NCBI GenBank assembly: GCA_002779235.1
Contig: PEXD01000045.1
Location: 1-17,898 of the forward strand
Origin: Candidatus Woesearchaeota archaeon CG07_land_8_20_14_0_80_44_23
GTDB lineage: Archaea > Nanobdellota > Nanobdellia > Woesearchaeales > 0-14-0-80-44-23
Direction: 5' to 3'
DNA: 17,898 nucleotides
In this document: positions 1 to 7,100 of the stretch, piece after piece
Layout of the letters: every line of letters starts with the position of its first letter
How positions within the stretch are numbered: the first letter of the stretch is position 1
Translations under genes and position numbers: made by a program
The notes under the pieces: generated by a model
Told to the model about the DNA's origin: nothing
Databases searched by the model: none
The model's input: only the letters and a program-made list of their open reading frames with translations

Positions 1-41
1 ACCAGCAGCTTCACTGTCCTTTTCCTGTAATGATGCGCCAT
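1..41 (-). CDS. Partial CDS, 5' end only, unidentified
   Basis: An ATG at 41 on the minus strand opens a frame that runs off the window edge after 13 codons (MAHHYRKRTVKLL). A strong Shine-Dalgarno-like run of six G followed by TGG lies at 48-57, about 7 nt upstream. The other nearby ATG (46) reaches a stop after 11 codons. The gene upstream on the same strand stops 23 nt before this start, so the two are probably one operon. The visible peptide is basic and too short to identify. Confidence 0.5.
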   Translation of the reverse strand, partial: MAHHYRKRTVKLL

Positions 42-64
42 TTCATTTCCACCCCCCAAAAAAT

Positions 65-433
65 TTAAAATTCAATTGACATCCTGTCAATGTTGCTCAG
101 CGTGTTAAGGTATGATTTGGGCTCATGCCTGTCAAGGTTTGCCACAAAAGCCAATGCCCTGCCTATGAATTTTCCCAGCTTTTCTGAAACATTCTCATAA
201 TCCTCAACTATCACCTTTACGCCTTTGGAGTCAGGCACATAGCTCCTTCTCTCTTCTGCCTTCACCAGCTCCTGCAGAATCTGGCTGCTGGTTTTTGAAT
301 CAATCAGAAGCCGCTTTGAAAAAGATGAAGAGCCAATGACATCCTCAAGGGATACCTCAAACAGAGCTGTTTTGTCAGCTGGCGTATACTTGTCAATTGA
401 AACCCTGGCCAGCCTCACGAAAACCAAATCCAT
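65..433 (-). CDS. Hypothetical protein, 122 aa
   Basis: I do not recognise this protein. I place the start at the ATG at 433 (MDLVFVRLARVS...) and not at the longer frame's upstream start at 466, because a GGGGAGTG Shine-Dalgarno sits at 437-444 just before it and a TATA-like TTAAATATT lies about 25-30 nt further upstream. The product is soluble, with mixed charge and no membrane segment or Cys motif. It has an N-terminal hydrophobic strand, a central acidic/basic region (around 'VKAEERRSYVPDSKGVKVIVEDYE') and an Arg/Asp-rich C-terminus ending 'LSNIDRMSIEF'. The next gene downstream starts 23 nt after its stop with its own Shine-Dalgarno, which suggests a two-gene operon continuing beyond the window. 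Confidence 0.7.
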   Translation of the reverse strand: MDLVFVRLARVSIDKYTPADKTALFEVSLEDVIGSSSFSKRLLIDSKTSSQILQELVKAEERRSYVPDSKGVKVIVEDYENVSEKLGKFIGRALAFVANLDRHEPKSYLNTLSNIDRMSIEF

Positions 434-464
434 TTTCACTCCCCATAGAACAATAATTAACTGC

Positions 465-475
465 AATATTTAAGG
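465..475. promoter_or_regulatory. AT-rich TATA-like box usable in both directions
   Basis: AATATTTAAGG on the plus strand reads CCTTAAATATT on the minus strand. On the minus strand it lies about 25-30 nt before the predicted 5' end of the 122-aa gene's message. On the plus strand it would place a start near 491-497, at the first hairpin of the following intergenic region. Confidence 0.4.
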
Positions 476-490
476 TTTATCAGGAAATGG

Positions 491-621
491 CCCTGTCCTG
501 AATGCCGCAAAGACAGGGTCTTGTGCACAAAAACAAACTGAAGCATAATCATTTGCTACCGCTGGGCTTCCGAAGGAATGCCCAGCCACGCTGTTGCATG
601 TTAACCGAGCGTAACCAGTTA
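491..621. ncRNA. Candidate structured intergenic RNA / hairpin cluster
   Basis: This gap between divergent genes holds several hairpins in a row. CCCTGTC (491-497) pairs with GACAGGG (512-518). AGCA (542-545) pairs with TGCT (554-557). GCTGGGC (561-567) pairs with GCCCAGC (580-586), with an inner TTCC/GGAA stem. ACGCT (588-592) pairs with AGCGT (607-611). A perfect palindrome TTGTGCACAA lies at 521-530. The TATA-like box at 465-475 is correctly placed for a plus-strand start at about 491. The short reading frames across the region look spurious. I could not match it to a known RNA class and no C/D or H/ACA boxes are convincing; the strand is unresolved. Confidence 0.35.
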
Positions 622-630
622 TCCCAAAAG

Positions 631-638
631 TATATAAA
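631..638 (+). promoter_or_regulatory. TATA box for the NOG1-like gene
   Basis: TATATAAA is centred about 27 nt upstream of the ATG at 662, the spacing expected for an archaeal leaderless transcript. No Shine-Dalgarno precedes that ATG. Confidence 0.5.
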
Positions 639-661
639 AAGCAGCAGTAAACATCAGGATA

Positions 662-1756
662 ATGAGAAAGCAGGAAAAATTCGGGATAATGAGGAGAAAT
701 GTCACAATAGAGGACGCTGATTTCTACATACGCCTCGCCTTCTCAAGGGCCAGGGGGGCAAAAGGCCGCACAAAGAAAAAAAAGGGTGGGAATCGCGGGA
801 ATCCCAGGAAGAAAAAGGAGCAGGGCTACTTTTCACTAAAAAGGGAGTATGCAGACCACATTGCCTTCATGTCGGAATTCATAGAAGAGCAGTTCTCAAA
901 GATAATCGGCGCATTTCCTGAGGTTCACAGGCAATCAGAATTCTACAGGGAACTCATAGAAATAACAATCGGCACAGCAGAGCTGAAAAAATCCCTTGCA
1001 GCTCTCTCCTGGTGCATGAAGAGGATTTCAAGGCTCGCAGGGCAGTGCAAGATGGATGTCATGAAGGCAGACAGGAGCGAGGATGCAAAAAAGGCAGTGA
1101 GGGGCTTTGAGGGAAGGCTCTCCTCAATGCTCAGGCAGGTCGACAGCAACCTCAAATTCCTGAAAGAAGCCAAAATGAAGATAAAGAATTATCCGCTCAT
1201 AAAAAGAATGTATGGGGTTGCGATTGTAGGATTCCCGAATGTCGGAAAGTCAACGCTTCTCGCAAAAATGACAGGCGCAAGGCCTGAGATTGCAGCATAC
1301 GCATTCACAACAAAATCATTGATGCTCGGCTATTTCAGTGCATTCGAATTTCCCGGAGCAGAAAAGGATGTCCAGGTGATGGACACGCCCGGAACCTTAA
1401 GCAGGCCCGAGAGGATGAATGACATCGAGAAGCAGGCATACTCTGCCATGAAAAACGCCGCAAGCATAATTGTCTTTATCCTTGACCCGACTGGCTCATA
1501 CCCGCTTGAAGAGCAGGAAAAGCTCTTCTTAATTATAGAAAAATTCGGAAAACCGCTTTATGCATATATTAGCAAGACAGACATAGAAAATGAGAGTGTG
1601 GTTTGCAATTCTGAAAAAATAAGGAGGATTCATCCGGACGCATTCGAGAGCGCGGAAAAGCTTAAGGACTTCCTGAGCGGGAAGGCGCAGGAATATTACA
1701 GGGCCAAAGCAAAAGAGCTTGGAAAGGGAGATAAGAAAAAGGCGTTTTCTCAATAA
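662..1756 (+). CDS. NOG1-like Obg-family GTPase
   Basis: This is a P-loop GTPase of the archaeal NOG1 branch of the OBG family; eukaryotic NOG1 works in assembly of the large ribosomal subunit. A long helical N-terminal half (about residues 1-180) precedes the G domain. Motifs are G1 GFPNVGKS (190-197), a G2 threonine in FTTKS (~216), G3 DTPG (241-244) and G4 SKTD (304-307). The length (364 aa) fits the short archaeal form, without the long C-terminal extension of eukaryotic NOG1. A Lys/Arg/Gly-rich stretch at 33-53 suggests rRNA contact. The start at 662 is chosen for its TATA spacing; the in-frame ATG at 689 (MRRNVTIED) is the main alternative. It overlaps the convergent downstream gene by 7 nt. 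Confidence 0.88.
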   Translation: MRKQEKFGIMRRNVTIEDADFYIRLAFSRARGAKGRTKKKKGGNRGNPRKKKEQGYFSLKREYADHIAFMSEFIEEQFSKIIGAFPEVHRQSEFYRELIEITIGTAELKKSLAALSWCMKRISRLAGQCKMDVMKADRSEDAKKAVRGFEGRLSSMLRQVDSNLKFLKEAKMKIKNYPLIKRMYGVAIVGFPNVGKSTLLAKMTGARPEIAAYAFTTKSLMLGYFSAFEFPGAEKDVQVMDTPGTLSRPERMNDIEKQAYSAMKNAASIIVFILDPTGSYPLEEQEKLFLIIEKFGKPLYAYISKTDIENESVVCNSEKIRRIHPDAFESAEKLKDFLSGKAQEYYRAKAKELGKGDKKKAFSQ

Positions 1757-2034
1757 GAGCTCAGCTTTTTGTTTCTTGAGCTTCTGAGCTTTTCCCTGAT
1801 CAAATCAATTTTTCCGCTGCACTTCGGGCAGAGCATTATGATGTTTGAAAAGTTGTCCTGCCCGCCGCTGGCAATCGGCACAACATGGAAGAAATGGCAG
1901 TCCTTGAGCTTCACAGGAGCCCTGCAGCTCCTGCACTTGAGGATAATCTTGCTCTCCCTTCCGCAGTACTCGCACCTTACAGTACTGTTCTCAAGGAACT
2001 CAAGAATTATCGAACGCTTGACCTGCTTGCTCAT
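1750..2034 (-). CDS. Small HNH-like zinc protein, 94 aa
   Basis: This is a small Cys-rich protein with an HNH-nuclease-like core. Cys pairs C21-x2-C24 and C34-x2-C37 would form a zinc ribbon. They are followed by CHFFHVVPIASGG (46-58), N61/N64 and C69-x2-C72, matching the 'H..P...GG...N....C..C' pattern of zinc-containing HNH proteins. The usual His/Asn just after the last Cys pair is Ser73, and the Asp usually before the first His is Phe, so nuclease activity is doubtful. It could instead be a nucleic-acid-binding zinc protein. The ATG at 2034 has a TATA box 26 nt upstream and no Shine-Dalgarno, so it is probably leaderless. Its end overlaps the NOG1-like gene tail to tail. Confidence 0.8.
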   Translation of the reverse strand: MSKQVKRSIILEFLENSTVRCEYCGRESKIILKCRSCRAPVKLKDCHFFHVVPIASGGQDNFSNIIMLCPKCSGKIDLIREKLRSSRNKKLSSY

Positions 2035-2055
2035 AATATGGCATTAATAAACGCT

Positions 2056-2065
2056 TATTTAAATG
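2056..2065 (-). promoter_or_regulatory. TATA box for the HNH-like gene
   Basis: TTATTTAAAT (minus-strand ATTTAAATAA) is centred about 26 nt upstream of the ATG at 2034, which fits a leaderless transcript. Confidence 0.5.
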
Positions 2066-2095
2066 TTTTTTTAATAATTAGCTAAATTGATTAAG

Positions 2096-2102
2096 AAAAA
2101 AA
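2096..2102 (-). terminator. Oligo-T terminator after rpl10e
   Basis: Seven T residues on the minus strand follow the rpl10e stop codon directly within a very AT-rich stretch. This is the usual archaeal oligo-U termination signal. Confidence 0.4.
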
Positions 2103-2627
2103 TTAATTATTCTTGCTGATTGTTATCTGGTATGATAAGGGAAGCTTGTAGGATGCCTCCTTGAGGGCCTTCTTGGCAGTGTCAATGTTTGGAGCGTCGA
2201 CTTTTACCTCAAAGAGCTCCTTTCCTTTCTTGACCCTTGCTGCAACGTCGACGGGCTTTCCAAAGGGTGCTGCCATTCCAGTGCTCGTCCTGTCAGCTCC
2301 TGCCCCTGTAGCCATTGGCTTCTCCCTCAGAATCTGGTGGGGATAGGCCTTTATTTTGAAGGCGAATCCTGTCTTTCCGAGCCCGCTTTCGAGAATCCTA
2401 TTGCATATCTGCCTTGCGGACTCGAGCGCCTCCTGCCTTATCTGCAGCGATGACTTGGCTATGAGCTCAAGAGTGTATTCAAACTTCTTGTTGGGGTCGC
2501 CCATGTCGAACCTTATAACCTTGATGTGGGGGTCCATCCTCACATATGATTTTTTCCTGAACTTTGAAATCCTGGTGTAGGGCCTTTTCAGCTTTCTGAA
2601 AGCCCTTCCTTTCCTTAATTTTGCCAT
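2103..2627 (-). CDS. rpl10e: Large-subunit ribosomal protein L10e (uL16)
   Basis: This is the archaeal/eukaryotic version of bacterial L16, which sits near the A site and peptidyl-transferase end of the 50S subunit. The N-terminus MAKLRKGRAFRKLKRPYTR and the central RPYTR, MATGAGADRTSTGM and GKP segments are characteristic. The length (174 aa) fits the family. The open frame extends 62 codons further upstream, but that extension is hydrophobic and unlike L10e, so ATG 2627 is the start. A TTTAAA box is centred about 27 nt upstream and there is no Shine-Dalgarno, so the message is probably leaderless. It diverges from topA across a 124-nt AT-rich gap. Confidence 0.96.
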   Translation of the reverse strand: MAKLRKGRAFRKLKRPYTRISKFRKKSYVRMDPHIKVIRFDMGDPNKKFEYTLELIAKSSLQIRQEALESARQICNRILESGLGKTGFAFKIKAYPHQILREKPMATGAGADRTSTGMAAPFGKPVDVAARVKKGKELFEVKVDAPNIDTAKKALKEASYKLPLSYQITISKNN

Positions 2628-2651
2628 GATAATGGGGAAATAGCGCCCCTT

Positions 2652-2657
2652 TTTAAA
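2652..2657 (-). promoter_or_regulatory. TATA box for rpl10e
   Basis: TTTAAA is centred about 27 nt upstream of the L10e start codon. An alternating AT run (about 2671-2682) lies further back toward topA. Confidence 0.5.
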
Positions 2658-2751
2658 GCTTTCTTTAGCAAAATATATATATGAAAGGGCTGTTTCAAGA
2701 AAAAAACAAAAAACAAAAAATCTGAATAAAAAATGGTTTTCTGGACATAAA

Positions 2752-5013
2752 ATGGCAGTAAAAAAGGCAGCATCAAAAAAGGCTTCTAAAAAAGATTCTT
2801 CTGAAAAGCCCAAAAAGCCGGCAAAGAAAAAAACTTCTCCGGAGAGCGGCTACGAGCTCATAATCACAGAAAAGCCGAAGGTTGCGCTGAAGATAGCCGA
2901 TGCCCTGGCAGAGGGCCCTCTCACAAAAAGCGCTGAGAAAGGCGTCCCGCACTATGAGATAGAGCGCGCAGGAAGAAGGATAGTTGTCGGGTGCGCAGTC
3001 GGGCACCTTTTCGGGCTCATGGAAAGGGGCGGCAACAAGTGGAAGTATCCTATTTTTGACGTCGAGTGGGCGCCAAGCTATAAGATAAGCAAGAATGCGG
3101 ACTTCACAAAGAAGTATATAGAGGTTCTGAAGAAAATCTCAAAGGGTGCGCAGTCGTTCACAGTAGCCACAGATTATGATGTCGAGGGCGAGGTCATAGG
3201 GCTCAATGTACTGAGGCACATCTGCGGCCAGGAGGACGGCGCAAGGATGAAATTCTCTGCGCTTACAACACCGGACCTTGTGAAGGCATATGAGAGAAAA
3301 TCGCCGACAATCGACTGGGGACAGGCAGAGGCAGGGCTTCTCAGGCATGAGCTTGACTATTACTATGGCATAAACATCTCGCGGGCGCTCACTTCAGCAA
3401 TGAAGACAGCAGGCACGTTCCAGGTGATGAGCACAGGAAGGGTGCAGGGCCCTGCCCTGAAGATAATAGTGGACAAGGAGGAAAAGATAAAGGCGTTTGT
3501 GCCGAAAAAATACTGGCAGGTAATGCTTATCGGGGAAACCCCTGAGGGAAGGATTGAGGCATTCCACAAGGCAGACCGCTTCTGGGAAAAGCAGGAGGCA
3601 GACCTGATAATCTCAAATGTTTCCGGGAAAAGGTGCTTTGTCTCAAATCTCCAGAAAGAGGAGGTCAGCAGGGAGCCGCCGCACCCGTTTGACCTGACCA
3701 GCCTGCAGATGGAGGCATACCACTGCTTCAGGATAAACCCGAAGAGATGCCTGGAGATTGCGCAGTCATTATACACTGAGGGGCTGATATCATACCCGAG
3801 GACATCCTCGCAGCAGCTGCCGCCAGAGATAGGATATGCAGGAATTCTTTCAGCCCTTGCAGAGCAGCAGGAGTATGCTGCAAAAGTCAGGGAGCTGATT
3901 GCACTGCTGAGCCCGGGAAAGGAGAAAGCAGGAGTCTCTGCAGCGCTTTCCTCAATAAAGCTCACGCCTAACCAGGGCAGCAAAACAGACCCGGCCCATC
4001 CAGCAATCTATCCTACTGGAATCGCGCCCAAAAAACTGGAGGGAGAGGAGAAAAAGCTCTATGACCTTGTTGTAAAGAGGTTTATTTCAACATTTGCGCT
4101 TCCTGCGATAAAGGAAAAAGTTTCACTGGAGCTGAACTGCAATGAGGAGCTGTTTGTCGCAAGCGGAATAACCACAAAGTTCATGGGATGGTTCTCAACA
4201 TACGCGCCCTATGCAGCGGGCAAGGAGGTTGAGCTTCCAAGGGTTTCAGTTGGCGAGGAGGTTTCAGTCAGCTCAGTTGAGGAGCTTGAGAAGGAGACCC
4301 AGCCGCCCAAGAGATACACCCCTGCGTCAATAGTCAATGAGCTGGCCAACAAGAACCTGGGCACAAAAGCGACGCGCGCCACAATAATTGACACGCTCTT
4401 TAAAAGGGGATACGTGTCCGGCCAGATAATAGAGGCGACAGCGCTTGGAATAAAGACCGAGAAGACCCTTGAAAAATACTGCCCTGAAATCGTAGATGAG
4501 GAACTCACCAGGCACTTTGAGGACGAGGCAGACATGGTGATGGAGAAAAAGAAAAGGAGAGATGAAGTGCTCTCAGAGGCGAAGGAAATCCTCTCAAAGG
4601 TGCTCACCAACTTCAAGAAAAAGGAGCAGGAAGTAGGTCTTGAGCTCAAGGGCGCATACCACAAGACCCAGAACAAGCAGAGCATTGTGGGCGAGTGCCC
4701 GGCCTGCAAGCAGGGCTCGCTCAGGATAATATTCTCAAAGAAGTCAAAGAAGAGGTTCCTCGCCTGCAACAGGTATCCAGAGTGCAAGACAACATTCAGC
4801 ATACCGCAGAGCGGGCTGGCCAAGCCGAGCGGCGAGAAGTGCGAGAGGTGCGGCTACCCCATAGTCCTGATAATCTCAAAGGGCAGGAGGCCCTGGAAGT
4901 TCTGCATAAATCCCAACTGTCCCGCAAAAAAGGAATACTATGACAAGATGAACGCTAACAACACAAGCGTTGTCCAGGGCACAAACAACAGTGCAGAGAT
5001 TCCGAAAGGTTAA
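2752..5013 (+). CDS. topA: DNA topoisomerase I, type IA
   Basis: This type IA topoisomerase relaxes negatively supercoiled DNA by passing a strand through a transient 5'-phosphotyrosine break. A Lys/Ala/Ser-rich N-terminal tail (1-33) probably binds DNA. The TOPRIM domain follows, with ITEKPKVA at about 38-45 and the metal site DYDVEGE (141-147). The catalytic tyrosine is Y348 in SYPRTSSQQLP. RYTPASIVNELANKNLGTKATRATIIDTLFKRGY is the conserved C-terminal core segment. Two zinc ribbons end the protein: C649/C652/C672/C678 and C697/C700/C718/C723. The length (753 aa) is normal. The start at 2752 gives a complete tail, and a weak AATAAAAAA box about 24 nt upstream would suit a leaderless message. 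All catalytic residues are intact. Confidence 0.96.
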   Translation: MAVKKAASKKASKKDSSEKPKKPAKKKTSPESGYELIITEKPKVALKIADALAEGPLTKSAEKGVPHYEIERAGRRIVVGCAVGHLFGLMERGGNKWKYPIFDVEWAPSYKISKNADFTKKYIEVLKKISKGAQSFTVATDYDVEGEVIGLNVLRHICGQEDGARMKFSALTTPDLVKAYERKSPTIDWGQAEAGLLRHELDYYYGINISRALTSAMKTAGTFQVMSTGRVQGPALKIIVDKEEKIKAFVPKKYWQVMLIGETPEGRIEAFHKADRFWEKQEADLIISNVSGKRCFVSNLQKEEVSREPPHPFDLTSLQMEAYHCFRINPKRCLEIAQSLYTEGLISYPRTSSQQLPPEIGYAGILSALAEQQEYAAKVRELIALLSPGKEKAGVSAALSSIKLTPNQGSKTDPAHPAIYPTGIAPKKLEGEEKKLYDLVVKRFISTFALPAIKEKVSLELNCNEELFVASGITTKFMGWFSTYAPYAAGKEVELPRVSVGEEVSVSSVEELEKETQPPKRYTPASIVNELANKNLGTKATRATIIDTLFKRGYVSGQIIEATALGIKTEKTLEKYCPEIVDEELTRHFEDEADMVMEKKKRRDEVLSEAKEILSKVLTNFKKKEQEVGLELKGAYHKTQNKQSIVGECPACKQGSLRIIFSKKSKKRFLACNRYPECKTTFSIPQSGLAKPSGEKCERCGYPIVLIISKGRRPWKFCINPNCPAKKEYYDKMNANNTSVVQGTNNSAEIPKG

Positions 5014-5017
5014 ATAT
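5010..5017 (+). promoter_or_regulatory. TATA box for the S16 protease gene
   Basis: TTAAATAT begins just before the topA stop codon and is centred about 27 nt upstream of the next ATG (5040). The protease gene probably has its own leaderless transcript. Confidence 0.45.
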
Positions 5018-5039
5018 TACATATAAAATATTCTGTTGC

Positions 5040-6869
5040 ATGAAACCTGAAAATGCGCTTCTTTCAATAATTCTTATTATATTAATCTCAGGAACAGCAT
5101 CTGCAAACCACATGCAGCTCCTCGCTGTCTCTGAAACAGCAGGCGGCTATGAGGGAAGCGTTGCGGACATCTACCTGACAATAAAGCCGGGAAGCGGCAG
5201 GGTTTTCATAGACACATTCCCGCTTATGAAGGTGGACACCCAAATATCCACAAGGTTCGCCAAGGAAATCGCATGCGATGAGGCAGGCATATATTGCGGC
5301 GACCTGGACTTCTTTTACACAATAAGATCGGGCTCATCGCTTGTGGGAGGACCCAGCGCAGGCGCTGCAATAGCGGCAATGACCTATGCAGAGCTCAGGC
5401 ACTACCCAATAAATGAGAGCGTGGCTGCAACAGGAACTATAAATGCGGGCGGGATAATAGGGCCTGTGGACGGGATAAAACAGAAAATTGAGGCAGCAGC
5501 CAAGAGCAGCATCAAGACAGTGCTGATACCTGAGGGCGAGAACACGCAGTTCGGGGAGAATGAGAGCTGCTTCGGGAACCGCACCTGCGCAGCCAACACA
5601 ACACTAATTGAATATGCAAAAAAGTTGGGAGTGGACGCTGTAGAGGTCTCAAGCTTCCAGGAAGTGATATACTACATTACAGGCAGGAAGGAAAAGGTCT
5701 TCTCAGGCAACATATCCAAGAATGCATATTACTCAGCGATAATGGCGGGCGTCGCCGACTCGCTTTGCAACGAGTCATACCAAATGCTTTCAAAACTTGA
5801 AAAGATGAACATTTCATACCTGAATGAAAGCATTCTCATACAGTATGAATACGCAAAAAACATTTCAAACAAGTCACACAGCGAGATGGCTGAGGGAAAC
5901 TATTACTCTGCAGCGAGCTACTGCTTCGGCTCCAACCTGAAGTTCCGCTTTGTGGAAGAAGAGATTGAAAACATGAGCATCGGGCAGATAATAGATTATT
6001 ACAATAATGTCTCAGAATTCCTGAAACAGTCATCTGAGGGGCTCAACAGAAGCTACAGCACGGTTACGGGACTGCAGGCATACATGATAGTTTCATCCCG
6101 GCTTTCTGAAGCCAGCGGATATCTTACTGATGCCATGGCTGAAATTTCAGAGAACAAAAGTGAGAATGCAGTTTATTCCATAGCGTATGCAGAGGAGCGC
6201 ACAAAAAGCGCCAACCTCTGGAAGGAGTTCCTCGGCATGCCTGGAAAAAAGGTCGATGTAAGCAGCGAAAACCTGAGGGCAATGTGCCTCTCAAAGGTTT
6301 CTGAAGCGCAGGAGAGATACCAATACGCCTACCTGTTTTTTCAGGACAACCTGAAAGACGTGAATGACAAGATAAAGAAAGCCAGCAGCGATGCCCAGCA
6401 GGGAAATTATGAGGACTGCTTCTCCAACGCTGCTGTTGCAAAGGCAGAGGCAGACACAATAATCGTGCTTTCGGACACTGCGGAGAAAGAGCTTCCGTCT
6501 CTGATTGAGAAAAGATTGGATGCGGCTAAGCAGCTGATACTCAAGGAGGAAGAAATGGGAAGGTTCCCCATTGCGGGCTTCAGCTATTACGAGTATGCTA
6601 ACTCTCTGAAAAATGATGTGCCTGCTTCGGCGCTGCTCTATTCAGGGTATGCACTGGAGCTCTCAAACATGAATGCCTATTTCCCTCCAAAGAGAATAAT
6701 ATCCTGGAATGTTATTGAAACAATTCTGGGAATAATGCTTGTGTTTGTATCGGGCGCAGCTGCAGGGGCGATAGTGACAATAGTCACCTTTAAGAGGAGA
6801 AAGCGTATAAGCAGAGAATATAAATCGTTGATTCTCAGAAAAAAAAGAAAGGCAGTAAGAAGAAGGTAA
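5040..6869 (+). CDS. Membrane-anchored Lon-like (S16) serine protease
   Basis: This is a predicted extracytoplasmic protease of the archaeal Lon-like group without an ATPase domain. Residues 1-23 form a signal peptide or anchor (MKPENALLSIILIILISGTASA). A Lon proteolytic domain spans about 25-215: the nucleophile is S106 in GGPSAGAA and the dyad lysine is K147 in GPVDGIKQKIEAA. The long middle part (~230-550) is helical and carries many Asn-x-Ser/Thr sequons, consistent with exposure outside the cell. A single transmembrane helix (~556-582) leads to a very basic tail ending AVRRR. This predicts a protease outside the membrane with a short cytoplasmic tail. I recognise the protease domain but not the helical region, which could bind substrate or a partner. 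Confidence 0.9.
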   Translation: MKPENALLSIILIILISGTASANHMQLLAVSETAGGYEGSVADIYLTIKPGSGRVFIDTFPLMKVDTQISTRFAKEIACDEAGIYCGDLDFFYTIRSGSSLVGGPSAGAAIAAMTYAELRHYPINESVAATGTINAGGIIGPVDGIKQKIEAAAKSSIKTVLIPEGENTQFGENESCFGNRTCAANTTLIEYAKKLGVDAVEVSSFQEVIYYITGRKEKVFSGNISKNAYYSAIMAGVADSLCNESYQMLSKLEKMNISYLNESILIQYEYAKNISNKSHSEMAEGNYYSAASYCFGSNLKFRFVEEEIENMSIGQIIDYYNNVSEFLKQSSEGLNRSYSTVTGLQAYMIVSSRLSEASGYLTDAMAEISENKSENAVYSIAYAEERTKSANLWKEFLGMPGKKVDVSSENLRAMCLSKVSEAQERYQYAYLFFQDNLKDVNDKIKKASSDAQQGNYEDCFSNAAVAKAEADTIIVLSDTAEKELPSLIEKRLDAAKQLILKEEEMGRFPIAGFSYYEYANSLKNDVPASALLYSGYALELSNMNAYFPPKRIISWNVIETILGIMLVFVSGAAAGAIVTIVTFKRRKRISREYKSLILRKKRKAVRRR

Positions 6870-6890
6870 GTTCTTTGTTATAAAACCCAT

Positions 6891-7036
6891 GCAAGCAACC
6901 CGAAGGCTGCTTGCTTGGGAAAAAGAGGTGATAGATTGTGAAAGTTGTTATTTCCCAAATTATTTTATCTACTGCATAGTGAAACAAACTACTATTTAAA
7001 CTTTTCTATCTTTTAGCATACAATAGTAGTAACAAC
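6891..7036 (-). ncRNA. Candidate structured RNA with nested complementary arms
   Basis: This 231-nt gap holds several exact complementary pairs. 6891-6900 pairs with 6905-6914 as a 10-bp stem with one wobble closing a UUCG loop, but only on the minus strand; on the plus strand the wobble becomes an A-C mismatch. The adjoining TTGGGAAA (6915-6922) pairs with TTTCCCAA (6951-6958). ACTACTATT (6988-6996) pairs with AATAGTAGT (7022-7030). GTTGTTA (6944-6950) pairs with TAACAAC (7030-7036). The last pair would form a pseudoknot with the second. A TTTAAA box near 7065-7070 is placed for a minus-strand start at about 7040. AT richness makes some chance pairing likely. No known class was recognised. 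Confidence 0.35.
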
Positions 7037-7062
7037 TCAGGGACAAAAACGAAACAGCAGAA

Positions 7063-7072
7063 GGTTTAAAAA
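7063..7072 (+). promoter_or_regulatory. TATA box for the TtuA-like gene
   Basis: GGTTTAAAAA is centred about 33 nt before the ATG at 7101, giving a leader of about 8 nt. The same AT core could drive the minus strand toward the candidate RNA. Confidence 0.4.
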
Positions 7073-7100
7073 AAGCTGCCTGATTTCAGGGAGTGTGAAA

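Noticed and set aside
502..720. 72-aa plus-strand reading frame (MPQRQGLVHK...)
   Set aside because: It spans the hairpin cluster, overlaps the NOG1-like start in another frame, lacks a Shine-Dalgarno, and its composition does not look like a protein.
2628..2813. N-terminal extension of L10e by 62 codons
   Set aside because: The extension is hydrophobic and Phe-rich, unlike L10e, and overlaps topA. The family N-terminus MAKLRKGRAF starts at 2627.
4209..4823. 204-aa minus-strand frame inside topA
   Set aside because: It lies entirely within the strongly conserved topoisomerase coding frame and is an antisense shadow rich in Ser/Phe.
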